A stretch of 64,000 nucleotides of DNA from Geosiphon pyriformis (GCA_016748015.1 JAAOMT010000664.1:1612756-1676755), one strand, 5' to 3'; counted from the first letter of the stretch, positions 1 through 14,200 are shown. Numbers and translations: made by a program. The notes: generated by a model from the letters alone, not told the origin.

Positions 1-1770
1 AAAGAATTTTAGAAAGAATCTTGTGGGCTGTTTTAATCAGAGCAATAGGATGAGTATTTGTAAAAACATCCTTCTATTCATAAGGTTTGGGAATCATTGA
101 AACCCAAGCTTTTTTTTAAGGCTTAGGCACTAATTTACAAGTTAAACAAAAGTTCAAAAACACCAACAGCATATCTAACACCAACTTGTCATAATGTTTC
201 CACAACTTATTCAGGATGCCAAAAAGATCAGCAGCTTTCCTATTTGGCAGATTCAAGACCACAGCAAACATTTTATCAAACCCAATTAGACACATTATAT
301 CAGAAAAAGCACTATTAAAAACATAATCTAAAGGCTGATATTGGTGAAACCAATTATTAAAAATGTCAGATACCACTTTACACTTTCTAGTCCATCTCTT
401 CATGATCATATCTACTTTAGATTTAACCAAATCTGGATCCAGTACCAACTCATTATCTACAATCAAATAATCCAGCATTATCTTATAAAAAGAATGTTCT
501 AAAACACTCTTAATGATGTGACCCTTATCCAACTGAAAATTTTTTATTCTTTTATTAATAGCTGTCTTGATGCAAGACTTCTTTATATGCTTGGACTCCA
601 ATATTTTAGAAGAGCAGTAAGACTTCCTTGCTTTAGCTTGAGCTGAGCAAATTATGTCAAAATTAGACTCTGAAAGAAATAAAAATTTTACTACCAATGC
701 GCCAACTACATTAAGTCTAATTCATGCATTCAACAGTACTACAAAGTCTCCACTAGAAACCAAATGGGAAGTCTTAACCAATCTGAATACCAACAACTCC
801 TTGGTGAAAATCTTATTATAATCTTTAGACCATTTTTTTTTGAATATCTCATTAGCCAAAAGAGTCATTGTTTTGTAAACAACATCCCACATTGCATTCA
901 AATCTGAAAACTTTACAGAGACTGCAAACTTGCTAAAGAATATTGCTGTATTGGCCACTGTAGTGTCTTTAAAATTGTTTTATTTTGTATTATTAGCACC
1001 CTTAAAATTAAATTTCCAACAGTTCCTATTAGCTTGCTTGTGAATAGAGTTCAATTGCACATCCAAAAGCCCACCCAAACTCACAGACACAAAAATTGCT
1101 TGGTGATCAATGTCAAAATATTCATTAACATCCATAACATTGTAATTTACCACTGTATTAACCAAACTTGAAGAAATGAACACATAATCAATTGTTTTTT
1201 CTGAACTCCTTGAATTATTTCAAGTTGGAATTTTTGCAAATAAACTCTCTGACAAAAAATTAACCAGCTCCAAATTGAGGCACTTCTTGAAACTCACACA
1301 TCTACAAAAACCATTCTCATTGAAATCTCCACTTAATACAACAAAAAATGACTCGTTTACAGTCTTGGCTATCAGAGAATTAATATCATCAGCCTAAGAA
1401 AAATGAACAGCCAAGGAGGCACCAGCATAAAGTCCTAGAATCAAAACAGAAAGTTTATTCTTAAAAAGCAACTTGACAGAGAGAAGCCAACCAGACACTT
1501 CAGAAATCTTATATACATGATAAGCCAGAGAAGCATTCATAATGATTGCCACCCCAGTACCAAAAAATTTCTTGTCCAACCCAGATGAAAAAACCCTAAC
1601 TCAACTGAACTTATCCTTAATCCATAGTCTACAACTAGATCTCAATTTTGTTTCCATAACAATCGAAACCAAGTTCCTAAAATTTTTATGTCAATGGATA
1701 ATGTCTTTTTGCTTTGAAAAAACATTAATACTGCAAACATTACATGTAGCAATCCTCTACACAAAATCAC
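1..1770 (-). pseudogene. LINE ORF2, endonuclease domain and N-terminus of reverse transcriptase
   Basis: ORF2 of such LINEs nicks target DNA and reverse-transcribes the element RNA. Visible are EEP-endonuclease hallmarks: GDFNENGF (codons at 1319-1330), DYVFISSS near 1190, and DIDHQAIF near 1100, which matches the catalytic D/H of the family. The linker to RT is open at 697-116, and the first RT motif (IPKPYE, then HPIALI near 20-80) follows. The frame breaks at about five places. The Trp expected after IPKPYE is TAG, and that in the PTWNN segment is TGA. The rest of RT, RNase H and the tail lie outside the window. Confidence 0.8.
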
Positions 1771-3739
1771 TTATTGAGGAGTAAGAGAAGCTAATAAACC
1801 CAATCCAGAGCATAGGCAATTCAACTTTTTCAAAACCAATTCAACTGACACTTTCAAAGCTATTATCTTAGATTCCAATTTACCTACCTTGGTGGTCAGA
1901 ACCTTAGAGCTACTCAAGTTAAAATCAGCAATTGTGTCCACAATGACCAAAAAAAAAAAGGCAAAAGATGTCAACATATTATTAAAGATCATATCCAAAT
2001 TCAAATTAGAGGCCAAACATGCTTAAGTAACTAAAGAGAACATATGAAATGTATTTACCAGAGGCATCAACTCAATAGAGCTCAGCTTACTCATGATAAT
2101 AGAAACCTGATTCAACAAAAACTCCAAAAAGTGTTCCAAAGAAGCCAAATGATCAACCAAACAAGAATTACCAAGAGAATTAAGGACTATTGAAATGGGT
2201 TTTGCATCCAAAAACACACTAGTACCAAAAAAGTCTAATAAGATTGCATGAGCAGAAGAACCACCAGCAATCTGGGCCCAAGTTTTGCCACCAAAAAAAA
2301 CTGGACAAACAATAGATGCCTGTTTTTTTTATAAATATTGACCAACCAAACATGATTCTAAGAAGTTATTACCTACTTACCATAACCACCAGAATTTCCA
2401 CCAGCCAAACACACATCAAAAATATGACCAAAATGTTTACACTTGGTGCAACAAGCCAGAGAAAAACCAGCCCAACACAAATTCACACCCTTAAACACTG
2501 AAGTAGAACCAATAACAATCAATTTGGATGCTTCATTAGCAAAACACACTATCACACATCTATTACACACATATAAACTGGGATTATGGCCAATGAAACA
2601 AGTTTTTTCACCATATAATTCCAACAAACTAGACAAATCATGAACTGTGGTTCTAACTAGAAGAGTATACAACAGAGCCTGATAATAGTCTTTTGTTATT
2701 CATAATTCTTTGTTATTAACAGCCAAAGTCACACATACTAAATCCTTTCTCATAAAAACCAACTATTTGGAAGCAACTAAACTAGCTACATTCAATAACT
2801 CAAATTTCACCAAGACCTTTTGCCAAAGACCAATCAGTTGCATTTTGATCGAAACAATCTTGCCAAATTTAGAAAAAACAGATTCCACAACTAATTTGAG
2901 AAAATCTATTGGGATCTTTTTCACAACAATTTCTTAATTTGTGTATTTGTTTATTTGCTTAACATCATCATTAACTAAAATTTTCTCACTAACAGCCAAT
3001 TTCTTTGTCTTTTTCAAACTTAAATCAGATGTAAAAAATAATTTAATAATATCTGAAAATTTTGAGGAAGTTGAAGCTCTCCCAAAACCATCCATACAAT
3101 AAAAGATTTTTTTGACAGAAATTAATTTATTACTAACAGTTTTACTAAGCACTGTAAAGAGCTTAATATCAAGCACAAATAACTTAGCCAAATTAAAACT
3201 TTGTTTTTTTGATACATGTGACTTAAATGGTAGCAACTAATTGGACCCATTGAATTTAGGAGAAGAAAGTTCCAAGACCTTATTATTGTTGTTCATGTTA
3301 TTATATGAAGGCACTTTTGGGAGGTGGCCTAACACTATATATATATGTGCGAGTCTTCTTTATTATTCACCAAATTATCTGACTCTACATAACTTATTTC
3401 CTTAGCAATAGTGTTTTTTATATTTTCAACATCAGAAAGCCCACTAATACTACTTGCAATGCTGCCAACATTGCTTCCCCAGAACACCACAGATTTAATA
3501 TTGACAACATCAATATTTTTTAAGCTTAAAGAGCCAACAAATAAGTCAATTATACTACTAGTCATTGACATCTTTGGTTTTTTGTAGGATGCACTACGAG
3601 AGTAGATAGTGTCCACACACTTCTTTTTTATATTCAGACAAGTTTCCAAACCAGTTGTACCAGTATTAAAACTACTAACAGATGTGCTTACAGATTCTAT
3701 AATGACAAAAATAGGAGTATTTAAAGAAATAACTAACAA
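1771..3739 (-). pseudogene. LINE ORF1 (gag-like RNA-binding protein), broken
   Basis: LINE ORF1 proteins bind the element RNA to form the RNP. Open pieces lie at 3739-3335, 3236-2934, 2672-2373, 2217-2023 and 2016-1771. The middle pieces carry an RRM-like stretch (KKIPIDFLK... then SKFGKI, LIGLWQK). A CCHC zinc knuckle CTKCKHFGHIFDVC (CX2CX4HX4C) lies at 2409-2450. The last piece is a heptad-like, Leu-rich C-terminal segment. The N-terminal third is Ser/Thr-rich and unrecognised. Stops and small frame changes separate the pieces, so no intact protein can be made. The same order (low-complexity N-terminus, RRM-like, knuckle, Leu-rich tail) is seen in the copy at 46200-48344. Confidence 0.75.
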
Positions 3740-3740
3740 A

Positions 3741-6530
3741 AAAAGAGAGAAAGAAAAAAAATAAAAGGAAAAATACTATATTTTCGACAAATTTTATCAC
3801 TCTCATCATAAATAGGAAATTAATAAGAGAAAAAATTTTTTTAGATGTTATCAATAATTACAATTTGAATTTTTATTTGTTATACAAAAAACACAACTAT
3901 TAAAATTTTTAAATTATATTACTAATTTATAATATTAATTTATAAATTATTAAACTATATATTTATTTATAATATTATAGACTTTAATAAATACTATAAA
4001 CAAAAATATTATTAATAATAAACTTATTAAACTCTTAATTGTAAATAAAATAAAGAAATTAACTTATTATTTAAAATTATATATTAGAGTTTTTTTTAAT
4101 AAAATATTAAAAAATATTAAATAAATAAAATATTTTTTTATTATTTAATTTAATAATTTCAAATAAAAGTTTGTAATTATTAAAAAAATTATTAATAAAA
4201 AACCAGTTTGTAATTTTGCTAAAATCTGAATTTGGTTTTTTTAAGCTGTTTTTTTTATAAATATTAATTTAGCAAAATTTATATAAATTAGCTTTTAATT
4301 TTTTTATTTATATATTTAATTATTTAATATTTTTACAAATTTTTTTAATTTTTTTGTAAATTAGTTGTTACTTAAAAACTTATTTTATTTTTTATTAAAA
4401 TAGTTTTAAAACTTAATTAATTATTGTTTTAGTTATTATTTGATTAATTATTACTTGATTTTTTAGTATTTAATAACTTGAGATTTAATTTTATATTGTT
4501 TTAATATTTTTTATAGTAGTTAAATAATATTTATTTTGTTTTAACATAATAAAAAAATTTAATTATAAAAATATTTTAAATCAACAAATGTTTTATTTTT
4601 GCTTTTTTAAAAAAACATATAATATATTTATTTGTATATAATATCAATAAAATAATTATTAATATTTTTATATATATTATATAATATATATATTAAGAAA
4701 TTTAATAATAATATAATATTTAATATTTTTTAAGTATTTATATTATATATAAAATATATTATTATTATTGGTTAAAATTAAATATAATTTTAATATAAAT
4801 ATAATTTAAGCTATAAATTTTGAAATCTAATAAAACAAAACTTTAAATATTTAAATAAGATTAAAATTATATTAAAATTATTAATAAATAAATATTTTTG
4901 CTTATTTAATATTATTTTTTTTAGCTTTAAAATATATATTATGTGGTTTTTTTTGTTTAATAAAGTAATAATTTTTTACTTTTTATTTTTTATTTATTTA
5001 TTTAATTTTACAAATTTATATTTTTAATAAACTTCAAATTTATTTATTTTAAATATTTTTTTAAATATTTTTTAAGTATTAATTATTAATAAATTTATAT
5101 TATTATATATATATTTATAAAAAATATGTTTATATAACAACAAATATCAATTTTTTAATTTTATTGTTTTAATAAAGTGTATTAATATAATATATTATAA
5201 AATATAACTTAAATTAGACATAAATTATACATTTTTTACATATAATTAACTATTTAAATTAGTCAAAACATTAATTAAACTAAATTAAAGGAGCCAGAAG
5301 TAAATTTATCTTATCAAATTTCTTAATAATACTATTTAAATTTCTAAAATTAAAATTAAAATTACTAAAAAACAATTTGGTTTTTTTAATACTATTTTTA
5401 ATTTTAAGATTATATATTTACTATAAAACAATTATATAATTTTATAATTTTTCATTTAAAAAAAGTGTTTTAATAGCATTAAACTTTATTTATATTATTA
5501 AATTTAAATTTTAGCTTTAAGATTAGCAAAGTTTTTAAATATATTAGTTAAAAAAAAATAAAGTTTTTAAAAATATTAAATATAATAAACAAATTTTTTT
5601 TAACTTTGTAATTTTTGTACATATTTTTAGACAAAAGAAAAATAATTAAAGTTAACCAAAAAACCAATAAATTTAACAATAAATTTTATTAAAACAGCCA
5701 AGTTTTTAATCTAGAATTACTTTTAAGATTAACAACAAAAATAATCAAAAAAACAACACAAAAAAAAATCAAAAAAGTAAAAGTTTTAACATAAAATCTA
5801 TCACTAGTCAAAAATAACACAAAAAATTTAAAGTTAACAAAAAATTTGATAGATTATTTGAAAAAAAAAAGATAATACTATACAATTTTTTAACAAATAC
5901 TTCTAACTTTAATACTTATAGCAGCAATAATATCTAATTTTAGTCTTAATTATAACAAAATTTAAAGACTTATAAAAACCAAATATTATAATAACAAAGT
6001 ATTAATAATATATTAATTTATTTAAATTTAAAAATATTTAAAATAGTTAAAAAAAGTTTTTAATTAAGCTTCTAGCAATAACAAATTTTAAAATCAAAAA
6101 AACCAAAACAAAACAAGATTTTTAAAATTCAGACATTTTTAATAAGTAAAATTTAAAAAAAAATATAATATAAATAATAATAATAATAATTGTTAAAAAA
6201 AGAATAATAATGACTAAAAAATTCTATTTTTTATTAAAAATTAGATTAAAAAATATTGTCAAAATAAAATTAAAGCTTATATAAATATTAAACTTAGAAA
6301 TATTTATTATTAAGTTTAAAAATACAATTAAAATTATTTAAAAAAATAATAAAATACACTAAAAAAAACCATATATAACTTATTAAAAAATCATGAAAAA
6401 AAAATATGAAAATTTATTAAAAAAACATATAAAATTTATTAAAAAAAATATATATAATTTTTTAAATAAATTATATAAAGTTTATTAAATATATATATAA
6501 AGTTTTTTATTAAATATATAATAATAAAAT
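3741..6530. other. AT-rich DNA without readable gene
   Basis: About 2.8 kb composed almost only of A and T, with poly-A/T and TTAATA words. No ORF longer than about 60 codons has a recognisable motif, and by eye I found no CG dinucleotide between about 3790 and 6530. Scattered words such as AAAACCAA resemble the other decayed LINE and gypsy DNA in the window. I infer transposon remains mutated beyond recognition. Confidence 0.5.
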
Positions 6531-6531
6531 T

Positions 6532-9092
6532 GGGTTGGATCAAGAGGAAGTTTTTTCACCATTGTTGTAGAGGATCTTTTATGATCCTCTGCTTTGTGAG
6601 GTCAAAAGACATGAACAATTGTATGGCTATAGATTGGATTCTAAATTTTTTATCAGGACAGGTAAAGCTGACCCTAAGGGTAGCAGAACCTCCTTTTTTG
6701 CAGCTGGTGCCTTTGTGGATGATACTATTTGGGTTGGGAATTGTCTGGCAGCCACACAATGTATTTTGGACATTGTGAGTAAATTTTTTTCAATTAATGA
6801 TATTGTTATCAACACAGACAAGACAGTTGCCATTCCTATCAATCGAGAAGCCAGGGAGGTTTCTTTGTCAATCAGTAACTCTAGAATTTCTATTGTCAAG
6901 AAGAGTGTGTCTTACCAATACTTGGGGATTTTTTTTTCTACAGATGGCCTATTTAAGCCAAGTTTGGCCAAAGCCTATTCAGATATCAGGTTTTTTTCAA
7001 ATGTTGTGCTAAGAAAGGCTGTTACTGAGAAGCAATTTTTGTATTTGGTATCTGCTGTTTTACAACCCATAATTGGTTACAGGTTTCAGTTTAGTTGTAT
7101 CTTTAAGAGTGTTTGTGAAAAGTGGGACAAAATGTTGAGGAAGGGGTTAAAGCTCAAGGCCAATCTACCCAAGGATTTTCCAAATGAGGCTTTGTATCAT
7201 CCGGAATTATACAGTTTAAGAATTTTTGAACAGGTGTTGGCTGAGAATATATTGGCTGGCTTGGTTGTGTTCGCAAATGCTGGTGAAATCCTCAGTAAAC
7301 TATTCAAGCACAGAGCCATGGAGTTGCAAGCCACTAGCTGGATGCTCCAGCACTCTCTAAGAGTTCCAATCAATTTGCTGATTAATTCCACAAATTGCTT
7401 TTTGGCTGGTGCGACATGTGTTTTCAAGTTGTGCAATCTTTCATTGGGTGGTGATCTGCCTGATGTTTTTCAGGCCAAGCATAGTATTGCAGTTTTAGAC
7501 GTGCTCAGTTTGAAGTCTTATTTGTGTGTGGTAAAGTCTCTTAAAAGATATGGCATAGTGTTCGTTTATTAGCTTTTGAACCACCGAGGTGCTTGTTTTG
7601 AGTGAAACATTTTTTGCAGGTGGAAGAAGCTGGACCCTAGAGGCCCAGTTCCTGTTTGGTTCGTCTCATTGGTTGAATTTATTAAAGAAGACGGTTTGTC
7701 GAATTGTGTGGCATTGTCTCATTGTTCAGCTCTTGCTGACTTTCCTTGTGACTTCAGTTACGTTAATGAACGTCTGCTGAATTCTAATTTGAGTTTTGTG
7801 ACCATCTATACAAACAGTTCCATCAAAAGTTTGGGTTCATTGGATGCTCATGGTGGTGCTGCTGCCTACTTTCCAGATGCAAACATTAGCATTAGGGTTA
7901 AGATGGATGGGTTGTTATTCTCAACTCTGGTGGAGCTGCAAGCCATTGCACTAGCTTTAGAGTATGTGCCCATTTCTTGGTCTGTTGTTTTGTTTACTGA
8001 CAGCCAGGCCTCACTAGACTTGTGCGAATCTGGTGGTGGTGTGTTTAGTCTTGATTTTCATGACAAATGTTGGATCAAAAAGGAACATATTTGCTGTGTC
8101 ATCTTTAAAAAAGGCTTGTCAGTTACTTGGAACAAAGTCAAAGGTCATTCTGGTGTTGTTGGGAACAAACGTGCCAATTTCTATGCTGATGTTACTGTTG
8201 CCTCTAAGTTCTTTCTGCCCTTTGTGGTTCCTTATTGCTTTCTAAGAGTTGAAGACAGACCTGTCTTCAAAAATGCTCGTCACGTTGCCAAAAAATTGTT
8301 TAATGCTGTTCACTCTGTCAGTTGGGAGGCCAAATGTGTTGGTAGCTTCATTAAAGCAGGTCTCTGTGACCGTTTTAATAAGACCAATACCTTTTGTGTT
8401 TGGCATCTTAATGGCAAGATCAAATCTGGCTACACCAGTAGTGCATCAGCGACACTTCAGTCATATCTCATGAAAGTGCTCCACCACCACTTACCAGTGG
8501 CCAAAAGGAAAAGATTGTACAATCTGAGATATTCAAGTATTGCATGCAGTGTGAGTTGGTGGAAGACTCCGATCACATGTTTTTCTGCGCTCATAATGCC
8601 AATGTTTGGAAAACTTTGTTGTTAAACACTTCTATGGAGTGGAATGCGGTGTTGGAAATTACTGCCAATGGGAATGTGATTATTAATTCGCTGCATAAGA
8701 CTGGGTCTTCTATCAACCTATTTATAGTGCTGGCTAAAAGTTTTGTGTTGAAAGACTGAGTGGCTGACATGATAAGCTGTTTGGGTGCTGGTTTTAGTAG
8801 GGGTGCGTTGGTTGTTGATTTTGTTTGTCATTTTGCTGAGAGTCACAGGTCAGCCATTTGGATACCAGTGGCTAAGTTGAGATCCTATTATGAGAAGCAT
8901 AACCTTCTGCTGCGAGACGGCTCCTTTCTTTTGTCGGTGTTTGGTCTGTTTTCCTTGTGGTCTGCTGGATCAATCCGAGATTTTGGTTTCAGATTGGGTG
9001 TTCACATATGCTTTGGGTTGCACTCGTGTCTTACAAAATTGAACTTTGGTTTCTTGAGTGGTTTTTCTGTAGCGGGAATTCTGGATGCGTAG
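6532..9092 (+). pseudogene. LINE ORF2 fragment: reverse transcriptase, RNase H and C-terminal zinc-knuckle region
   Basis: Frame 1 reads from 6532 with stops at 6568 (TAG for an expected Trp), 7570 and about 7606, to 8625. The frame then shifts to frame 3 near 8545 and runs, with one TGA at 8757, to 9092. The RT catalytic box AFVDD is at 6709-6723. Type I RNase H follows: the usual YTDGS is TNSSI here (first catalytic Asp is Asn), VELQAIALALE and FTDSQA are kept, and the last Asp in the KRAD-like motif is Asn. A Cys/His cluster (CELVEDSDHMFFC) follows near 8550-8590. RNase H is therefore predicted dead even without the stops. Confidence 0.85.
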
Positions 9093-9215
9093 TACTGCCT
9101 TGGTTGGCCTGAGTGGCTAGTCACGTGTAGAAAAAACATGAGCCACGTTTAATTTAGATTCTGTGTATTCTATATACTTAGGTAGTAGTTGGACTGCACT
9201 CATAAAATCTTTAAT
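9093..9215 (+). repeat. LINE 3' tail (family-specific 3' UTR) of copy B
   Basis: Directly follows the ORF2 stop. It shares with the tails at 48345 and 50002 a block beginning GGCCTGAGTGGCTAG (9106-9133 here), a later GGTAGTAGTTGGACT-like block and a terminal A-rich run. A near-palindrome GTGGCTAGTCAC lies at 9113-9124. In LINEs the 3' UTR is where the reverse transcriptase starts, so conservation here suggests an RT recognition signal. Confidence 0.75.
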
Positions 9216-9499
9216 AAAAAAAAAATAATAATAATTATAAATTTCTTTTTTTTCTTTATCTCAAATTCTTAAAAAAGTCAATATTTTTAAAAGAAGTTTT
9301 TTTCTGTGTTTATTATAATATTTCTCATTATTTTTTAAGAAACAAATTTTTTGTTATAGAATTAACTACTACTATGAGTAATTTTGTGCTTAAAAAAAAG
9401 CTAGTAAAAGTTTTAATATTAAATTTAGTTAGTAAAAGTCTGGTTTAGTAACAAAGAGTACTTTTGAGTAATATTAAGTATTTAAAAAATAAAATAAAC

Positions 9500-11250
9500 A
9501 TAAAATTTAAAAGAGTTAAGTGAATGATTAAACAGTTTAATAAAATAAATATAGATAAAAAAGAGTTAATAGTCTTTTTTGTTAATGATAATATTAGATA
9601 TAAAGCTGGCAATAAAAATAAAAGTTATTTTAACTTAAATATAAACATTTTTAAAGCCAAAAAAATCAATATTAATAATATAATTGGCTCCTCTATTAGA
9701 ACATTAAAATACAGTTTAGATAATAATAAAGTTTTACTCTTTTTTTGTTTTTTAATGCTTTTGAATAAAAAATAAATTAATCTAAAGATTATTAAGACCC
9801 AAATAAAAGTACTTGTTAGAATTTTTTTTGCATTGAACATTAATTTCTTGGCTGTAAAAGACAAATTAATAACAACAAAGACTTAAATAATCAGAAAAAA
9901 AATTTTATTAATTGATGGTTTTGAGAAGATCACTATTCTCTTAAAATTTGAAAAGATTATTAAATCTACATTTATGTTTGAGAAAAACATAGAAAAGACT
10001 ATGTTATTGACCAATAAAAAAAGGATTATAGTAAACACTAATCTCAAAAAACAAAGAGTTTATTCAGATTGAACTGTTATGATCAAAAAAATTTCCATAA
10101 ATATGTTTAAAAAAATAATCATTATTATAGTATCTGAGTTTGATTAAATTGTGTTGATCTAATTACAACTAATTGAACTATGGCAGAAAGCTGTAGTGTA
10201 GTTTACTAAATAAGTTTAAAAAGATTAATTAGTTTCTAAATAGTTATTTCTAATTAGAAAAGATTCAGTGCATATAACTAAAACTGTTAAAGATTATAAT
10301 ACTTGGTTGTCAAAAAATTAGTTCAAGATGCCTCTGTTTATTTTGCCAATAGAAATAATTACTTATAATCTTAGTATGTTATTAGATAGAACTGGTAAAA
10401 AAACTTGTGTCATTAATTGATTATTTAATAATAAAATTTACTGTACTGTGGTTGGTTTTAAGACTAAGAAGAATTTGAAATTGGTCTTTTATACAAAATC
10501 TGTTTTTGGCAGTATAAAACTCTCTTGAATTAGACTAGATTTAGTTTATTGTAAAAAGTGTAAATGTTTTGAATATTTGATTTTGGAGTGTGATGTATTA
10601 AATACATCTATTTTGTTATTTTTAAAAACTTATAAAAGAATTGTATCAAATAAAAATCATCTTTAGTTGACCAGATTATATGTAAAAAAAAGTGTTTTTA
10701 TTTTATGTTCTGCTGTTTTTAATAACAAATTATAAGCACAGCTAGTTTTATTTGTTGTTTTTGCTAATAGTACTTATTTTAGTTTTGGTTCTAGATTTTT
10801 TTTTTAATATTTTACATATTGGTAAGAGTCTTCTTGTTATATAAAGATAATTTGTCTATTAATATTTGTCTGGTTTCTTTGAAATACTTCTTAGAGCTTT
10901 TGGCCAATCAAGTGTTTAGTATTGTATAAAAATTAAGCAATATAAATTTGATATTACTGGTATTTGTTTTTTAATTCTTTTTTTCTGCTGTTTTTGTTTT
11001 ATTAAATTCAAGATTGAATTTGAATATGGTTTTGAATGACCCACTGGTATTATTCTTTTTTTTTTTTTAGTTACAAGAAATAAAACTTTAAATTTAAATT
11101 TAAGTAGCTTAAAAGTTTTGACCACCAAGATAAATGGCTTAAAATTAAAAATAATTGCTTTTAAGATCTCTGTTGATTTAGTTTTGAAGAGATTAAATCA
11201 ATTGTGTGCTGGCTCAGATTTTTTAGTACATCTTTTATTTTTATAAGTAA
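9500..11250 (+). pseudogene. LINE ORF1, hypermutated
   Basis: Peptide traces match ORF1 of copies A and D: a linker resembling the GFG..SKF region near 9910-9950, an RRM-like stretch (IKKISINMFKK near 10085, LIELWQKAVV near 10170-10200), and a knuckle remnant CKKCKCFEYLILEC near 10550 in which the His of CX2CX4HX4C is Tyr. Trp and Gln positions are frequently stops. The longest open piece is 83 codons. Not functional. Confidence 0.65.
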
Positions 11251-11299
11251 ATTTATTTAGAAAATAGCTATGTACAATATTAAAAATATGAACAATTTG

Positions 11300-14200
11300 G
11301 CTAAACAAAAAATATTGTTTGTTAACACATAAATTCTGGTTATTTGATATCTACTATTATGGAAATAAAGCTAAGATCTAATATTAAATTGCAAATAAAT
11401 TTAATAAGATTCAAATTTTTACATCTGGTTTGAATAAAAATTTTTTGGTGCTAGTATAACAGTTATTATAAACAATTTTTAACTTATCATGTTTTAAAAG
11501 TAAAAAAAATTCTTGATTAACTAATTTTTATCTATTTGTTTTTCAAAAATAAGCTTTTGATTATGGTTTTAAGTTTGTATACTTGTGTTTCTGCTAAAGC
11601 AAAAGCTAAACAGATTTTAAAAGTTAATACTATTATTGCAGATATAGTAAATTCTAGTTTATTTGTGATATTAGGAGAAAATTTTAATGAGAATAATTTT
11701 AGAAAAAATTCAAGTTACAAAAATGTCTAGATTTAAATTTAATTAATGCTTTTTAGAGTTTTTTTTAGTTAAAGCACTTTTATGAAGTAATTTAAGAGAG
11801 ATTAAAAAAGTCATTAATTTTGTTTTTGTATATAATAATCTTTTATTTTTATTAGCTAACCAGATAGTTAGGGATGTTTTAAATTTTTTAATATAAATCA
11901 TAAGGCTAATTTACTTTCAATAGAACTAGGTGGTTTGTTAAATATTTACATAAATAAAATTTGCACGCAGACTAACAGAAATTGTTGAAAATTCAAGATT
12001 AAAAATGTTGATAGTATTAAATAAACTGGCTTTTAGGAATTTTTTTCTATTAGATTTCTATTATTAATAGACAAATTTAATAAGACAAATAGGAAAAATA
12101 ATCTAAATACAATATAAAAGCTTTTAAGAAATTTAATATTGAATTTGGCTAACAAAATAATTATTAAGCAATAATATAATAAGATTAAATGTCTTTTTAA
12201 TAAACAGTTATCTAAATTTTTTCTGTTAAAATTGCTGGTTACTAAAGTAATAAAAATCTTAAAGTTAAGTAATATGTTTAAAACTGATTTTTTGCTTTAT
12301 ACTTAGTTGGTCATCAATAATAACAAAGTTTTTAAAATATAGACTATAATTAAAAACAGTGTAAAATTAAATAAAATTTTGGACTGTTTATTAAAAATTT
12401 GGAAAAATTATCACAAATTAAAATTATGTAAATTTAAAATTGTTAAAGTGAATACTATTAAAAATACAATTAAAAAAAAATAAAAAATTTTTGTTTAAAT
12501 AAAAACAATATGATCAAGAGTATATTAGAGAAGTTTTTTTACAAAGTAGTATTAAATTATCTAATGATTAAAAAAAAATTGATTCTAGAATTTAAGAATA
12601 TTAAAACTAAGATTGATATAATTATAGAAAATTAGACCAAGAAGTAGACAGTTTTTGGGTCTTTACTTAAGCTTTAAGTTAATTAATATGTTTTTTTAAA
12701 TTATGTAAATAATAATATATTTTTAAATGTTATAAATATTATTGGTTTTGAAAAATTGGTTTGGGTAGTTAAAAATTTGTTAAATAAGAAAGTTGCTGAT
12801 CTGAGTGGTATTTTAATGAGTTGTGAAAACATTATAATAACAATGTTTTTAAGTGTTTTTTAGACTTCTTAAATTTATATTTAACTTTATGTATAGTTCT
12901 AACTCTATAAAAAAGAGCATAAGTTTCAATAATACTTAAATTTTATAACTAAAATAAAATTTTAATGAATACTTAACCTATTATTCTGATTAAGACAATT
13001 AAAAAAATTTTTTTTATGATTCTCTTAGATTGAATTTTTTTTGTTTGCAGCAAATTTGGTGTTTTTTGCAAAGATAACTTTTCTGTTATAAAAGATACTT
13101 TAATATAAACTCTTATTTTTGTTGTTGATTTAATAATCAAGACCATTTTAGAAAAAACAAAGAAATTTGGTTGGTTTTATAGAATATATATAAAGCATAT
13201 AACTCTATTAGTTGATACTATTTGAAAACTAATTTGCAATATATCAAGATATATAAAAAATTTATTGGTTTTTTTGGTAGCATTTATAAAAACAAGATAA
13301 ATAAGATTATAATAGACTTTGGTCTTATAAATAGATATTAGATACATAATAAACTGAATTAGAATAAGGTATTTTTTTCTCTTTTTTAAAGAATTTTTTA
13401 TAATTTTTTTTTGTGTAAGATTAAGAAACACAAATATTTGTGTAAATATTAAATTAATACCAAATTTATAGTCTAAAATAGACAAAGTAGAAGCAAAAAA
13501 AAGAAAAACTTTTTTTTTTGCAGCTAGTGCTTTTGTCAATAATATTATCTGAATTGAAAATAACCAAGCTTTTATATAATACATATTAAATATTGCCAGT
13601 AAATTTTTTTTGTTTAATGATATTTTAATTAACAATAATAAGACAATGGCTATTTTCATTAAGCAAAAAGTTAAGAATGCTTTTTTGAAAATTAGTAAAT
13701 TAATAATTTCAATCACTAAACATAATTTGCTATACAAATATTTAGAGATTTTTTTGTCAATAAATAGTTTGTTCAAGTTTAGTTTGGCCAAAGTTTAGTC
13801 TAATATCAAGTTTTTTCGAATATAGTGTTAAAAAAGTAGTTATAAATAAGCAATTTTTTTATCTAGTTTCAGCTGTTTTGTAGTTCATAGTTAAATATTA
13901 ATTACAGTTTAGTTTTGTTTTTTCTGGAACTTGCTGTTAATAAGATGTTATAATTAGAAAATATTTTAAGTTTAAGACTGGTTTATTTTGTGATTTTTTT
14001 AATAAAACACTATATTATCTTTTGTTGTATAATCTAAAAAAATTTGAACAAATTTAAGCTAAAAAAAACTATTTCAACTCTTGCTTTTGTAAATAATATT
14101 AATATTCTCAATTGGCTCTTTAATTACAGATTTTTGGATCTACAGATTTTGGGTTAGACTTCTTTGAATTTTTTATAGCACTTAGTTAAATTGTGAGTCA

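Larger units (their letters stand above)
1..3740 (-). mobile_element. LINE retrotransposon copy A, 5' part (ORF1 and start of ORF2)
   Basis: Reading leftwards on the minus strand, the block encodes an ORF1 (RRM-like module plus CCHC knuckle), then an EEP-type endonuclease, then the beginning of a reverse transcriptase that runs off the left edge. The ORF1 and ORF2 pieces match those of the LINE copies at 9.2-16 kb and 46.2-48.5 kb, so all belong to one family of I/Tad-like, RNase H-bearing LINEs. The frame is interrupted by scattered stops, mostly at expected Trp codons. The right end near 3740 abuts featureless AT-rich DNA. It is moderately mutated, less than the 9.2-16 kb copy. Clade placement is inference. 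Confidence 0.85.
6531..9215 (+). mobile_element. LINE copy B, 5'-truncated (RT C-terminal half, RNase H, tail)
   Basis: The sequence changes abruptly from AT-only DNA to codon-like DNA at 6531 and ends in an A-rich run at about 9210. It holds the second half of ORF2 and the 3' tail shared with copies at 15.9, 48.3 and 50.0 kb. A 5' truncation is typical of LINE insertion by target-primed reverse transcription. It is moderately mutated: four in-frame stops and one frameshift. Confidence 0.85.
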
